Shown here one piece after another: positions 38,147-63,832 of a DNA stretch of 64,000 nucleotides (positions within the stretch are counted from its first letter, which is position 1; the number at the start of each line of letters is the position of its first letter). Origin of the DNA: Aquila chrysaetos chrysaetos (Eukaryota; Chordata; Aves; Accipitriformes; Accipitridae); the NCBI RefSeq assembly GCF_900496995.4, contig NC_044019.1:4933501-4997500 (forward strand), in the 5' to 3' direction. Below the pieces are notes generated by a model. The model did not search any database, had not been told where the DNA came from, and saw only the letters and a program-made list of their open reading frames with translations. The translations under genes and the position numbers were made by a program.

Positions 38147-41100
38147 ATGATGGAGGAGCTGGGGTGGCTGCTGGTGCTGGGGGCTGCTGTGCTACTGGGT
38201 GGGCACCTGCCCTGGCCGAGCTTGGGGGGGGGGACGGATGCTGTGCCCCCATCGTGGGGTGATGCCATGGTACCCCTTAGCCTGGGCACTGCGGTGGTCC
38301 TGGGCTGCTGTGGGGGTCCTCGCCCTGCGAGGGGGCTGCATGCCCACAGCAGTGCAGGGGCAGTGGGTACACTCTGCATGTGGCATGGGGGGGGGTGCAT
38401 AGGGTTGCCCCTCACACCCTGGGGTGTGCGTGGGGGCTTTGGGGTGCCCCTGAGCTGGTTGCACCTCAGGGAGAGCAGGGATGTGTGTGAGGGCTCTGGG
38501 TCAGCCAGAGGGCTGGTGGAGGAGCGGGGACCCCCGGCTTGGGGACCCCCGGTCTCTGCCCTGCCAGGGCAGGTGGGAGCCCTCCCAGCCCTGCCACCAG
38601 CACAGGCTCCCCTGGGTCTGTCCCCCTCTCCTGGGGGACAGTGAGCCAGGGACCAGCACCGCTGCCAGCCCCCGCTGGGGAGAGTTGGGTAATCAGCAGC
38701 GTGAAGGGGTTTGAGTCTTGGTTTTGTTTTTCTTCTAGGAGCAGAGTGCAAGGCTTCTCTGGAGACACCCACATTTGGGGACGTCTACCATGTCACAGGT
38801 ACTGCTCGGGGATGGGGCACCCCGCTGGGACGGTGTCACCGCCGTGCTGCCCGAGGGGGTCCCAAACCTCCAGCCACCAGCTCCCACCCGACGTGCCGGA
38901 GCCGAGGAGGCTCCAATTCCCCCGTGCAACCTGGGTGCTGGGGTGCATCGCTGCCTTGGGGTGCTGCCGGTGGTGGCCATGGGTGGGAGAAGGGGGATGA
39001 TGCTGTGGGGCCCCGGGGTGCTCCCTGCCTAACCCGTGCTCCCCTCCCGGCTGCAGGCTCGGGGCAGGGGGGTAGGGGGTGTCCCTGGGGCTCGTCCCAC
39101 TGCGGCTCCCCGATCCCAGCCCCTCTGTGCCCACAGGAGTCATCAGCCTGCCCTACGCGGAGATCAGGGAGCCCTTTGAAGCCTGGTACAACCTCACCGG
39201 GGGGAAGAGCCGCATCGAATACTACGGCGGTGGGTGCAGAAAGGGGTCCATCCCCTCAACCCTTCACTATCCCCCACCTTCTGCCCCAGGGCCTTTGGGT
39301 GCCCCAGGAAAGCCCTGGAAGCCATCACCATGCCAGGAGCTGAGGGCTTGGCTTGACCTTAGTGCTGTCCCTGTCCCAGGCCAAGTGGTCACCTACCAGT
39401 TCGGGTCCATTGAGCCCTTCGGCGCCAGCTTCAAGGTGACACCCGAGACCACAGAGACGGAGGTCAACGTCCGCAAGTGCTTCCGCATCAACGGCACCGA
39501 CGGGGACCTCATCGCCCCGCAGAGCGTCTTCCCCAGCCTGGAAAACTTCAAGGTGAGCCCCGGGCATGGTTCTCCAGGATGAAGGATGGGGCAGGGGTGG
39601 GGACAAGGGACCCGCATGGGTAGAGGGTGTCTGACAGCTACCTCCCTACAAGGGCAGAGCAGCCTTCCCTGCCTGGGAATGGGTAAATACAAGGCAGTAT
39701 GCGGCCACGGGCGATGGAGGGGTTGCATCCAGCGTGCCATGATGCAGGATGAGCTGCCATCACTGTGGGGTGCCCACCACCACAGTGGCGGTGCCGGCGT
39801 GGCACCCCGGTCCCCGACACGTGCGCTGTGCCCAGCGGGTGCGGGAGGAACGGTTCCGCGGGCAGAGCTGCGCCGTCTGGCAGAACGTCTCCTACTGGGG
39901 TCTCAAGAAGAACGTCTACACGCTGCGGGTGGGCAGCTCTGCCCGCGGCCCCGTGCCCCTGCACTACGAGGTGCACGGCTTCAACAGCCTCCTGGGCTCC
40001 CACTACGACAAGTACGAGATCGACTACTCCTCCTTCAGCCACCGCTTCCCCGCCAGCGTCTTCCACCTCCCCGAGGGTGAGTGTCCCCGGCCACCCCACA
40101 GCCCAGCCTGCGGCCGGTGCTGCCACTGAAATGCAGCATCCCTTCCACCTTTTTAATTTGGTTTTTGGCGTTATTTTTTGCAAGAGCCTGATAATTTGGG
40201 TGAATCGGTTTGGCTGGGAAAAAAGCAGGGGAGAAATCGAATTAATGTTGATAGCTGGGGCGATGCGGGTGCTTTCCCAGTGCTGGCTCCTCCGTGCAGG
40301 GTGCTGGGTGGGATAGTGGGTGCTCAGGAGCCAGCTCTGGTGTGGGTGCAGATCCCCCCTGCATGAACGTGTCTATACGGGATGGACAGCCCCAATGGTT
40401 TTGGGGGTGATCATGCCGTGCATCCCAGCTGGGGGGGCCAGGAGAGCCCGTCCCCGCTCGGGAGGCATCAGCCGCTGTCCGTTCCTCGTGGCAGGGGTGC
40501 AGTGTGAGCAGTGGCCCGTGGCCGGCCCCGAGCACCGCATCGTGGCCAACCCCATGCAGGAGTTTGTGGGGAGAGTGCCAGAGATGGACCACGTCCACCA
40601 CCGCCTCTTCCACCACTACAAGGAGCGGTTTGGGAAGAGCTATAGCAACGAGGAGGAGCACGAACATCGCAAGCACACCTTCATCCATAACATGCGGTAC
40701 GGGATGCCAGGGGGATGGATGGGCTGCTGGGGCTCAGGGATGGAGTAGCCAGCGCGGTCTCCTCGCTCCCCTCTCGCAGCATCGCTGCTCTGCCGCAGGT
40801 TCGTGCACTCGAGGAACCGCGCCGCGCTCTCCTACACGCTGGCGCTGAACCACCTGGCCGACCGCACGCCCCAGGAGCTGGCCGCCCTGCGGGGCCGTCG
40901 TCGGAGCGGGGCTCCTAACAACGGGCAGCCTTTCCCCACTGAGCTCTACGCCGGCCTCATCCTGCCCGAGAGCCTCGACTGGCGGCTGTATGGTGAGGAG
41001 GGAGCCGGTGCCGCTGGCGTGCGAGGCCAGAGCGTGCATGAGGCTGGGGGTCAGCTGTGCACGCCAGGGTTTGCATGGGGACAGCCAGCATCCCGCACTG

Positions 41101-42257
41101 CTCTGTTAAACGTGTCCCCATCCCGCTGTCCCCAGGCGCCGTGACCCCCGTGAAGGACCAGGCCGTCTGCGGGTCCTGCTGGAGCTTTGCTACGACGGGC
41201 GCGATGGAGGGTGCCCTCTTCCTCAAGGTGAGAGCGGGGCCATGCCCCACGGGGACAAGCTGGGGTGCTCTGAGAGTGCCTGGCCCCATCCCTGCAGCGT
41301 GTCATCCCCCCCAGACCGGCGTGCTGACCCCCCTGTCCCAACAAGTCCTCATCGACTGCTCCTGGGGCTTCGGGAACTACGCCTGCGACGGGGGCGAGGA
41401 GTGGCGAGCCTACGAGTGGATCAAGAAACACGGCGGCATCGCCAGCACCGAGTCCTACGGGCCCTACCTGGGGCAGGTGAGGGTGCCACCCCCTCCCCAA
41501 TCCTTCCCCCCAGGCTTTCCCAAAACAGCCATCAGCCCTTTGGCAGCAAATGGAGGCTTTACTTCGGTTTATGGATGTTCCATCTGAGCTGCCCCCCTTC
41601 CTCCTTTCCCCTCGCTGGGGTGGATCAGACCCCCCCCCACCTGCCCTGGGACCCTGGTGCCACCTCAGCTTCCCCCGCCAGAACGGCTACTGCCACTGCA
41701 ACCAGTCGGAGCTGGTGGGCCAACTCGCTGGCTATGCCAGCGTGGAGCCGGGCAGCACTGCGGCGCTGAAGGCTGCGCTGGTCAAGCACGGCCCCGTGGC
41801 CGTCAACATCGACGCCTCGCACAAGTCCTTCGCCTTCTACGCCAATGGTGTCTACGAGGAGCCCCACTGTGGTGAGTCCAGCCGACCCAGGAGGCTCCAC
41901 GTCCTGCTCTTTGGGGCTGGGATAGGCAAAAATATTTGTAGCGTGGGATTTACCTCCCCGCTAAGCTCCCAGCCAGGGGATACGGGGCCACTCGCTGCAT
42001 CGGGAACAACCTCCAGCTCCAAGGCATGGGGACTGAGATGGCTCTGTTTTCTTCTCTCCTTACGGCCAGGAAATGAGACGTCGGCGCTGGACCATGCAGT
42101 GCTGGCTGTGGGCTACGGGGTCCTGCACGGTAAGAGCTACTGGCTCATCAAGAACTCCTGGTCCACGTACTGGGGCAATGACGGCTACATCCTCATGGCC
42201 ATGAAGGACAACAACTGCGGTGTGACCACCGCTGCCTCTTTCCCCATTCTTGCCTGA
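38147..42257 (+). CDS. Papain-family (C1A) cysteine protease, CfaD-like, copy B
   Basis: Tandem paralogue of copy A, 548 aa, with the same 11-exon structure and phases: 38147-38198, 38739-38798, 39137-39229, 39380-39552, 39836-40076, 40495-40696, 40799-40992, 41136-41227, 41315-41476, 41682-41871, 42070-42257. Two ATGs are adjacent; the first (38147) is chosen because it gives a 52-nt exon 1 as in copy A. The signal peptide is MMEELGWLLVLGAAVLLG. The N-terminal domain ([16 protein letters not shown]), propeptide, RGRRRS site and catalytic Gln347, Cys353, His495 and Asn515 are all present. Exons 5 and 6 are 3 nt shorter and 6 nt longer than in copy A. N-terminal and exon-10 sequences have diverged clearly, whereas exons 7-9 are nearly identical, pointing to gene conversion. 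Both copies appear functional; different start regions suggest different expression. Confidence 0.93.
41115..41457 (+). repeat. Gene-conversion tract, copy B side (identical to 34914-35256)
   Basis: Partner of the tract in copy A. Exon 7 of the two genes (34199-34392 and 40799-40992) is also almost identical, with about four differences in 194 nt. Confidence 0.88.
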
Positions 42258-42437
42258 TGGTACATGGTCCCACATGTGCCCGGTCCCCTCCATGTCCCCC
42301 TGGGCAGCTCCAGATGGATGGGAGACTGGCAGAGGGATGCAGGCCCTGGGAAGTGGCTGTAGGGCAGAGGTGGGCAGCTCAGCTGGGAGGTCGGAGGATG
42401 CTGCCAGCCCTCTGGAGAGGTATTTTATCATTTTGGC

Positions 42438-42443
42438 AATAAA
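42438..42443 (+). terminator. Polyadenylation signal of protease copy B
   Basis: AATAAA 181 nt after the stop codon, the same distance as in copy A, followed by a TG-rich stretch (gatcctgtctgtcatgctgg). Confidence 0.85.
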
Positions 42444-42469
42444 AGCCTGTAGAAGTGATCCTGTCTGTC

Positions 42470-44480
42470 ATGCTGGGGTGTCTTCTGCCAGCCTCAGCCC
42501 GTCCCCTGCCAACCACAGCCCTTGCTGTGACTGCCTTCTGCAGCCCTTTGTGTGATGAGTTTCACCCAATGCTCAGCCCAGGCTCACCCCTGTTTGGGTT
42601 ACGTGTACCCTAACCCCAGAGCTTTCAGAACCCAGAAGTGCCAGTACCCCCTTCAGCAGCAGAGGGAGGGAGCCTGAATCCAGTCTTAGAAGCTGGGCTG
42701 GGCTCAGGGCCCTCCTGTTCCCAACTGGACTCGGGGACTTGGACCGTCCCGACAGCCGGTGTCACGCTGGGAACAAGGGAGCTGCCCCCCTCCTCAGAGA
42801 GCGGTCCCCAGTGCCTGGTGCCCCTCAAGACACCTCTGCTCAGCCTCTCTCCAGGCTCCTACATGGGTCAGTGCTTGGTGACTCGGTTTCCCCACCCATC
42901 TGGGGGGAAAGCAGAGCTTCTGAGGGTCTCCATGCTGCTGCCAGCAGTCCTCAGGACGGAGGGAGCCCAAATGGACCCAAAGGAGACCCAGCTCATTTCA
43001 TCCAGGACACCTCAGGGGGGTTTTGTCCAACCTCCTGGGGAGCAGCTGGGTTTGGAGCTGCCACCCCAGAGCTGTTGTGCTCCATTTGTCTCCCCTTGCT
43101 TCAGTGCTTTACCCAAAACTGCATGGCCACGGGGAAGCCTGACCAAGAGCCGAGGGGCTCACGAGGCCGGTGTTGCTCTTGGGGTGTCCAGGCTGGATAT
43201 CAGTGTGGTGTGAAGGTTCATTCTTGGGGCTCCGGTGCCCTGCTCACGTCCGTCCTGGGGATGCAGCCAGGTAGGCAGCACCAGCAGGAAGCCCAAATCT
43301 CTCAGGTGAGAGCTGTTGGCACTGCCAGGCTCTGCCTTCCCAATTTGAGAGCCCAATTAACAGCTGGCCAGCTGGGGAGAGGAGCCTACAAAAGAGGAAA
43401 AGTCAGCCCTGCCTTGTATCAGCATGTTCACGGGCTGCATCTTCCCCCCAAAATGAGTTTCTGGTAGCTGAGAAGCGACATCCCCCATGGCTACACCCTT
43501 ATTTTGTACAGCTAAAGGCTGGGGTCAGCCACCGTGCTTCCCCGCCGCAAGCGCTGGCCGGCAGCGCCCAGGGAGCAGAGCTTCCTTCTAGGCGATGTGA
43601 TTGCTTCCAATTGAGGGTGGCAGGTCATAATATTTTCTTGTTTTCTTTCACTTGTTCACCTGCTTATTTTACAATTTGCTGCACTGATTTCTGAAGTGGT
43701 CTTTAATCATTCTCAGCAGGGGTGCTGACTCGAATTCATGTCTGGGAGAGAAACGATCACTGCGCAGGAATAATGTGGTTTATTCTGTGGGAGTCCAGGT
43801 CTCCAGATCTTTGATTCTCTTGACTGCAGTCAATAAAACATGCTTTGACTTTCAGGGAACCGTGACTTTCAGGCTCCCTTTGGATAGGTGATGTTCTGAA
43901 TTTGCTGCTGAACACGCAGGTGGCTTTGAGAGCTGGAGGTTTTGCACCCCCAGGAAGCATTTAGCAGGAGCCTGAAATTTTGCATTTGTGGCATTAGGGA
44001 TAGCAGTTCTAAGCATGGGTAGTTAAGGATGGCTGGGAAGTTAAAAAAGACCCATTTATTATATTTGAAAAAGGAGAAAATAAGAAAGGACGTCCCTGAA
44101 GAGAGGTTTGCTGTTTCCAGAGCCAGCTTTGGGTTCTGGCTCCCAGCCCGGGTGAGCTGCGACCTCCAGACTTCCCTCGACACCCGAACCTCAGAGTTGC
44201 TCCAGGTTTTGCCAAGCATGGCAAAGAACAACCACTCTGAATCCTGCATTTTATTGAAAGCAAAGCTGGTCTAAAGGTAGGCATTTAAGGTTTCCTTTGG
44301 AAGAGGCATGTTGCCTGTGTATCCTGCATCTCCATCTTTCCAGCTATGTAGGAAACTCCCCAGATTTGATACCTTGATGGTGAAGTATCAGTTAAGGCTG
44401 GTTCTTTACAGGGAGCGAGCACTGCCCTGAGAGTGAAAGTTGAGAGGATTTGGCACCTACCTCCCATATGCCCCCTTGAG
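42470..44480. other. Intergenic stretch with no recognised gene
   Basis: About 2 kb. Composition shifts from GC-rich (to 43560) to AT-richer (43580-44420). No exon, RNA gene or complete transposon is recognised. Confidence 0.5.
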
Positions 44481-44484
44481 AATC

Positions 44485-45180
44485 ACATCTTCTTCTTGGT
44501 CTGCAGCGTGATGTAGTTCAAGATGTCTCCTGAGGTCAGCTTCATCCTGAAAGCACAGGATTGGAGGTAGTCCTCAGTGGCTAGCTTCCAGTCCTGCACC
44601 CTGTCTTCTGCTCAGTATTTCTCATGGTCCTCTGCTACCTTCAGGGTCTCCTCCTTGTTCAGCCACCCCTGCTTGGCACCTGCCAACCAAGAGTTTGGTG
44701 CTCAGGTGCTTAAACTGGGCATGGGTAATGTCTGCCTGCAAGCAGATCCCTTTAGAGCCAGTACAAGCTGATGGTGGCTTTCATTCTGGAGGTGGGAGTC
44801 CATTTGGGCACCTCACAGGCTTTCCTGACCCTCCAAACAGCTCATTTGTCCTGCCTCATGCTCTCTTGATGCTTCTTTAAGAATTCACCCATGAAGATGC
44901 TCACCAGATGGTTGTCAAAATCATCACCTCCCTGGTGAGTGTCCCCAGCTGTGGCTTTCACCTCAACAACATCCCTGTCTATGACAAAGATGGAGATGCT
45001 GATGCCCCTCACGGCCCCTATTAAAGATGAGGACATTGCGCTCTCCATCAGAGACATGTTGTCTCATTGAAGCCCCTCACCACAGTGATGCCAGCAATTA
45101 CCCCAGCATCTTTGGTGGCCCGGTTCTGGGAGTCGCTGAGATAAGCTGGCACAGGGACAATCACTTCTCCTGGCTGCCCC
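44485..45180 (-). pseudogene. Decayed HSP70 (cytosolic type) pseudogene fragment
   Basis: Read on the minus strand, successive pieces match HSP70 in the correct order but in different frames: [21 protein letters not shown], then DGERNVLIF, then VEVKATAGDTHQGGDDFDN, then a piece near the TACERAKRTLSS region, then EDHEKY-stop-AEDRVQ. The family equivalents are VPAYFNDSQRQATKDAG, GERNVLIFDLGGG, FEVKATAGDTHLGGEDFDN and EAEKYKAEDEVQ. It lacks the N-terminal third and most of the substrate-binding domain, and has frameshifts, internal deletions and stops. The FEVKATAGDTH wording points to the cytosolic HSPA8/HSPA2/HSPA1 group and not BiP. No introns interrupt the fragment, so a retrocopy is likely, though no poly-A tail remains. 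Confidence 0.8.
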
Positions 45181-47925
45181 GCATCAACTCATCCCCTGGG
45201 ATGGGAATGGGAACATTGGGGCAATCCTGGCTCCACGCTGGGCTCCGATCCACCCACTCTTGCAGAGCCCAGCACCGGCCAGGACACGGGGAGCGAGCTG
45301 AGACAGAGCACACTGCCGCAAACAGCTCCCGAGAGGTGTTTTGTTTCCAGTGAAACGGCCTTTCTGTGGGTGAGAGCATCCAGATCTGCGGGATCAATCT
45401 GTCCACACATCCAGAAATTCAGGGTGGGCTGAGTTTGCCAAGCTAAATTATTCTCCGAGGAAGGGCGGCTGGGATTTCAGCTGGGTTTGGTTTTTCGCCC
45501 TGCCCTCGGCTGTCCTGGATACGGCACTTCCCTCCGGAGGCAGCTGCGCTCCAGTGCAGACCTCTGTGCAGCAATGCCAGGTGGCCAGAAAATGTGCTCC
45601 AGCCCAAAAGCTGGCTGCCTTTCAGTGCTGGATGAATTATCTGTGAAAACCTCTTACGGCTCGCACAAAACAAGGTAATTATTCAGAAAGCAGGGGACAT
45701 GGAGAGAGCCAGAATATGAAAATATTATCTGTTAGTGATTTACAGAGAACCACAGACGGTGTCAAAGAACAGCAGCTGAATCAAACTTGCTTTGGCAACT
45801 TCTTGGCTCCCAAATGCTCCAGACGACCCGGGAGGGCTGATCGTGAGCTCCCAACAACACTCCTACACTCCGGGGAAGGGGCTCCTGGGGGTCTGGGTCT
45901 CCAGAGCTGGGTCAGGACAGAGCCAGGTGGTTCACAGAGGGAAAGGACACGTGTTACAGAGCTCTGAGGTTTTAGGATGGCAAAGACTAGGACCCAGGAG
46001 GAGGCCATCTCACTTTTGCTATATAATACAGTAACTGGAGCTTTTTTGGGGTACAAATGGTTGCATCCAATGTGATCTGAACGGTCTTTCAAGCTCTGCA
46101 AAGCTTGCTAGCGAGGCTATCCTGGAAAATCACTGAGGCAGTGGCTTTCTAAACGTTTCTTATTACACTTCCTTCGGTAGCAGCTTTACAAATGCTCTTC
46201 CTTAGCCAAATGTTTTTCCCTTGGCGACCGTGACTGCTCTGGCAGGTTTGTTGTTCACATTCTGAAACGAAATCGTTCCTTTTCCTTCAGCTCGAGAGGT
46301 TTGCAACTCCTCCTCCCCCCGCCCTCCCCCCTGACTTTTAGGAGGTTTTATTTCTTGTAACAGATCGCTGGCGGCGTTTACGTTTTCCAGGTGCGCTGTC
46401 AAACCCCAGAAAGCTGGGCAGCCCCAGTCCTCCACCTCCGCCTGATTTCCCCAAGAACCTCTCCTCGGAGCATCGCAGCCCCTGAGCAGCGAGGAGGGTT
46501 TTGTTTAAAGCCATCCGCCGCCTCTGCCAAGCTCTGCCTTCTGCCTTTACCGACTGGTATTTCCCAATCACAATCTAGCATCCAGCACAATGCAACGAAT
46601 TTCATGAAATTAAGTATTTCTCCTACACACAGCATATTTGCCCGGTGATTATAACTAGTCCCCGAGGTAGCCAAGCACAGCAGAATTTCAGTTTAATATG
46701 CACACCCACGCAGCCTTACTAAAAACCCAAGACACTCCCCCGGTCCTTCTTGGGAAAGACTGAGCACTGCAGTGAGCATCTCATATTTCAGCTTCACCAC
46801 TTGTACAGGCTAGGACTGGGAATACTCTGTCTTCTGGTGTAAAGAAAGGTGGGGAAAGAAGTTTACCAAAGATTTCAAGGTATCCCTTACAGTCTGAGGG
46901 AGAGAAGGGTGTAAGAACACAGGAATGTCAGGGAACACAGGCACAAAAGGGAACAGTTCACACCGCTCTGGGTTTATTAACACAACTGTGAGTAGTTACT
47001 GCCTTTTGTTCACTCGATCTTGGATCTACAGAGTGAACTTTTAACTCCAATAGCCTTTGATTCCCCCATTTGTTCGGGCAGACAGCATATCCGTAAGCTC
47101 ACAGCACCTGTTTTGTGTCACATTGTAAAAAATGACAACTCCTTGATTAAAATAAATGAGCAATTATTCAGCGTGTGCACAGTGTATGATCTGCCCTCGC
47201 TGCAGCGACTGGAGTCCAACCTCATACCTCAAATGAAACGGGGGCGAATCTTCCCAGTGTCTGGAGCCGCGAACTCCAGCACCCAAGCTGTGGCGTAAAC
47301 ACAGCAAGCTGCAGTTTGCAATGCTGACCCTGCCCCAAACCAGAGGCAGATCCACCCATGCAAATCACAGTCTTGGCTGTGCCTGGGACTTGCAGATGAG
47401 CAGCTGCCCTAGCAGCGGGCCAGCAGCTGCTCGAGCCAGAGCAAAGGGGGAAACAAGTTCATGTGAAGGTTTTCCTTTCGCTGCAGACGCTACCTCCTAC
47501 CTCATTCTCCCTTCCTCTTCCTCCAATTCTCCTTCTCTCGACCTTTCAGGCACAGTTCTCCCTCTGCCCCTGCCCTGCCTCTGTCTCCAGCCCCTGTGGC
47601 TCTGCTCCCCCTCGGCTCCGCTCTCCCGGTAGAGACACCTCCTGCTCCCCACGCTCTTCTGCTCCCTTCCTTCCTCCAGACTTGACCCTCCTTCACCCAC
47701 CTCCGCAGAGGCCTTCCCCTCCCTGCAGCAGCAACTCGCCTCCCCCATCCCAACCCCCTAATCCAGCCTCCCTTCCTCCTCCGGGCCGGCACCCTGCCCC
47801 TCACCCTGCCCTCCCCTAACCCACACACCAGCTACGGAGCTCCCTTTCGCCTTGCCCTGGCTTAACCCTGCCACCATCACCACCACCACCCCCCCTCCTT
47901 CGCCCTTCTCCCGGCCCGGCTCAGC
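45181..47925. other. Intergenic stretch upstream of FAM76A
   Basis: No recognisable gene. AT-richer than the left half of the window, then pyrimidine-rich (47500-47900) on the approach to the FAM76A CpG island. Confidence 0.5.
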
Positions 47926-48189
47926 CCCTTCTCCCGGCCTTGGTCGGGCCCAGCTCAGCCCCTTCCCCAGGCCTGGCCTAGCCCGGCCCGGCCCAGCTTA
48001 GCCCCCGGCCCGGCCCCACTTCCGGGTCCCCTCCCGCAAAGCCTTGTGGGCCAGCCCCCACCCTGCGCGATCTCGCGTGACCTCCCCAGCGCCGCGCGCG
48101 CCCCCGAGACGCGTCACGCGGGAGCGGGGCGGGGGGGGGGGGGCCGGCAGGGCGGTTGCATCACCGCGGTGCGCGCAGCGCTCCCCGCG

Positions 48190-48197
48190 TGACGTCA
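48190..48197. promoter_or_regulatory. Palindromic CRE (TGACGTCA)
   Basis: Perfect CREB/ATF consensus 227 nt upstream of the FAM76A ATG inside the CpG island. Confidence 0.7.
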
Positions 48198-48289
48198 ACG
48201 CTTCCCCTTCCCCAACGCCCGCGGAGGGAACGGGCGGGGGAGGGAAGCGGTGCCGCCCCGCCCCTTCACCCGGAGTGACGGCGCGTAGA

Positions 48290-62233
<13,944 letters not shown>

Positions 62234-63275
62234 AACCAAACCCCCAGTCTGGGAGCTTTCCCCAGCATTAGCCAAGGAGTCTAGGAGGCCTGCCTGATCG
62301 CTGGAAGCCAAAACCTCAGTGTTGTCACTATCCCACTGCTGTGGACTCGATGGAAACGCCTGGTGTGTGTTGCCTTTCGACAGCATGCTTGAGCGTGTCT
62401 GGTTTCGATCTCTGTTGAATACCAGTCTGTATCACGGTGATCCATGGGGAGAGGTCCCAGCCATCCTAAATCCCTCCCCGAAGTACTGCTTTCTGGAAGA
62501 ATTTTTTTCCTAACCAGTTACTACCACTGCCAACCCTTTCTATTAGCAAACAGGAACCTGCTGCATTAGAGACTTCTTGCTGGTTCCCAACCTGCTGCTG
62601 TGAGGCAATAGCCGTGGCCAGTTGTTGTGCAGATAAGACGAGAGCTGCGTGTGGTGGGAGCTTGATTTTTCTTGAACTGTTCCCTCTTCAAAAGGAAGCC
62701 GATAAATCACCAGCCCAACAGATGTTACTGGAAGGTTGTGCCACTGCTGAGAACGGTTGATCCAGCTTTTTGAAGATGCTTCCAAAATGGGGGCTCTGTA
62801 TTTATCTTGGAGGTTTTTTGGTTTTGGTTTGGTTTTTTTCTTCTTTTCTATGTCAACTTGGCAAACCGAACTGCCTGGTTTTGTGTTTTCTTGTTTTGTT
62901 ATGATAGCTTTTGGGTTGGGAGCCAGAGTGTAACGATACAGACCCAAACCCACCCCATAGCCCCCCTGGTGCCCTGGTTACTTGGTGACCTTTGGGGCTT
63001 TGATGACTTTTGCAGCTTGGTGTGATCAAGCGTTTCTTACTCCATTTCTTTACACGAGGAGAGTTCAAGGCTTGGATGTTCCCTCTGCTCCCCTCAGTCC
63101 CTGGATCGAGCTCGCCCTCTTCTCCCCCTTTCCCTGCCCCATAGCTCCCTTCCAGATGCAGAAGTAGGGGCTGGGTTGGCTCCAGGAAAGCGCTTACTCA
63201 GGCAGCGACCCAAGCCAGGGATTGTTTCTTGGGGCTCTCCCGGGACTTTTCTCACTGCTGATTAGAAGCCAGCAG

Positions 63276-63281
63276 AATAAA
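63276..63281 (+). terminator. FAM76A: Candidate FAM76A polyadenylation signal
   Basis: AATAAA about 1.04 kb after the stop codon. The transcript could also continue beyond the window. Confidence 0.4.
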
Positions 63282-63670
63282 AAGGGCTATGAAAGTTCCC
63301 TGTAACAGGGATGTGCTGCTCAGAAACAGCACAGAGACCACAGACCCTTCCAGCGAGGCCAGCTGGGCTGGGTGCTCCCCAGGCTCTGTCTTTTGGGGCA
63401 GGGAGTGGGGGGGATAAAAAGCACTTGGCCACTGCGGGGGGGGCGTAAAGCACCGCACAGCTCTCTTCTGGCAGGAGCGCTCCTCAGCATCCCAGCACCG
63501 AGCTCCGTTCAGGGTGTAAAGAAACATCTCAGGGTTTGGAGACCCTCGGGGCGGAGGAGTAGGGGATGAAGCCTCTGAAGGTAGGTAGTGAAGAGGAGAA
63601 ACTGCCCTTTTGAGGCAGGGCCAGCTGCTCTGTCAGGGTCTTTATTAAGATTTTAACTAGAGATTGTGAT

Positions 63671-63832
63671 TTTTTTTTTTTTCATCCTTTTTTTTTTTTT
63701 GTTACTAAAGACGACTTTACTCAAAGGCACTTTTTTTGATGATGTTGGCTTCCGGCATGGAGGGAGCACGCTGCAGCATCAGACACTCTGCCATGTGGTT
63801 TTTTGTTCTTTTTTTTTTTTTTTTTTTTTTTT
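63671..63832. repeat. Poly-T runs in the FAM76A 3' region
   Basis: Three T runs of about 11 to 23 bases within 160 bp, with a mirror A-rich patch at 63856-63875. Confidence 0.85.

Noticed and set aside
36915-38150. A 411-codon plus-strand open frame between the protease copies.
   Set aside because: No signal peptide, domain or conservation I recognise; it overlaps the promoter region of copy B and has low-complexity composition.
42950-43040. Possible CR1 LINE fragment ('gtccaacctcctggggagcagc').
   Set aside because: Only a short phrase resembles CR1 3' ends, and no 8-bp terminal repeat or reverse transcriptase remnant is visible.
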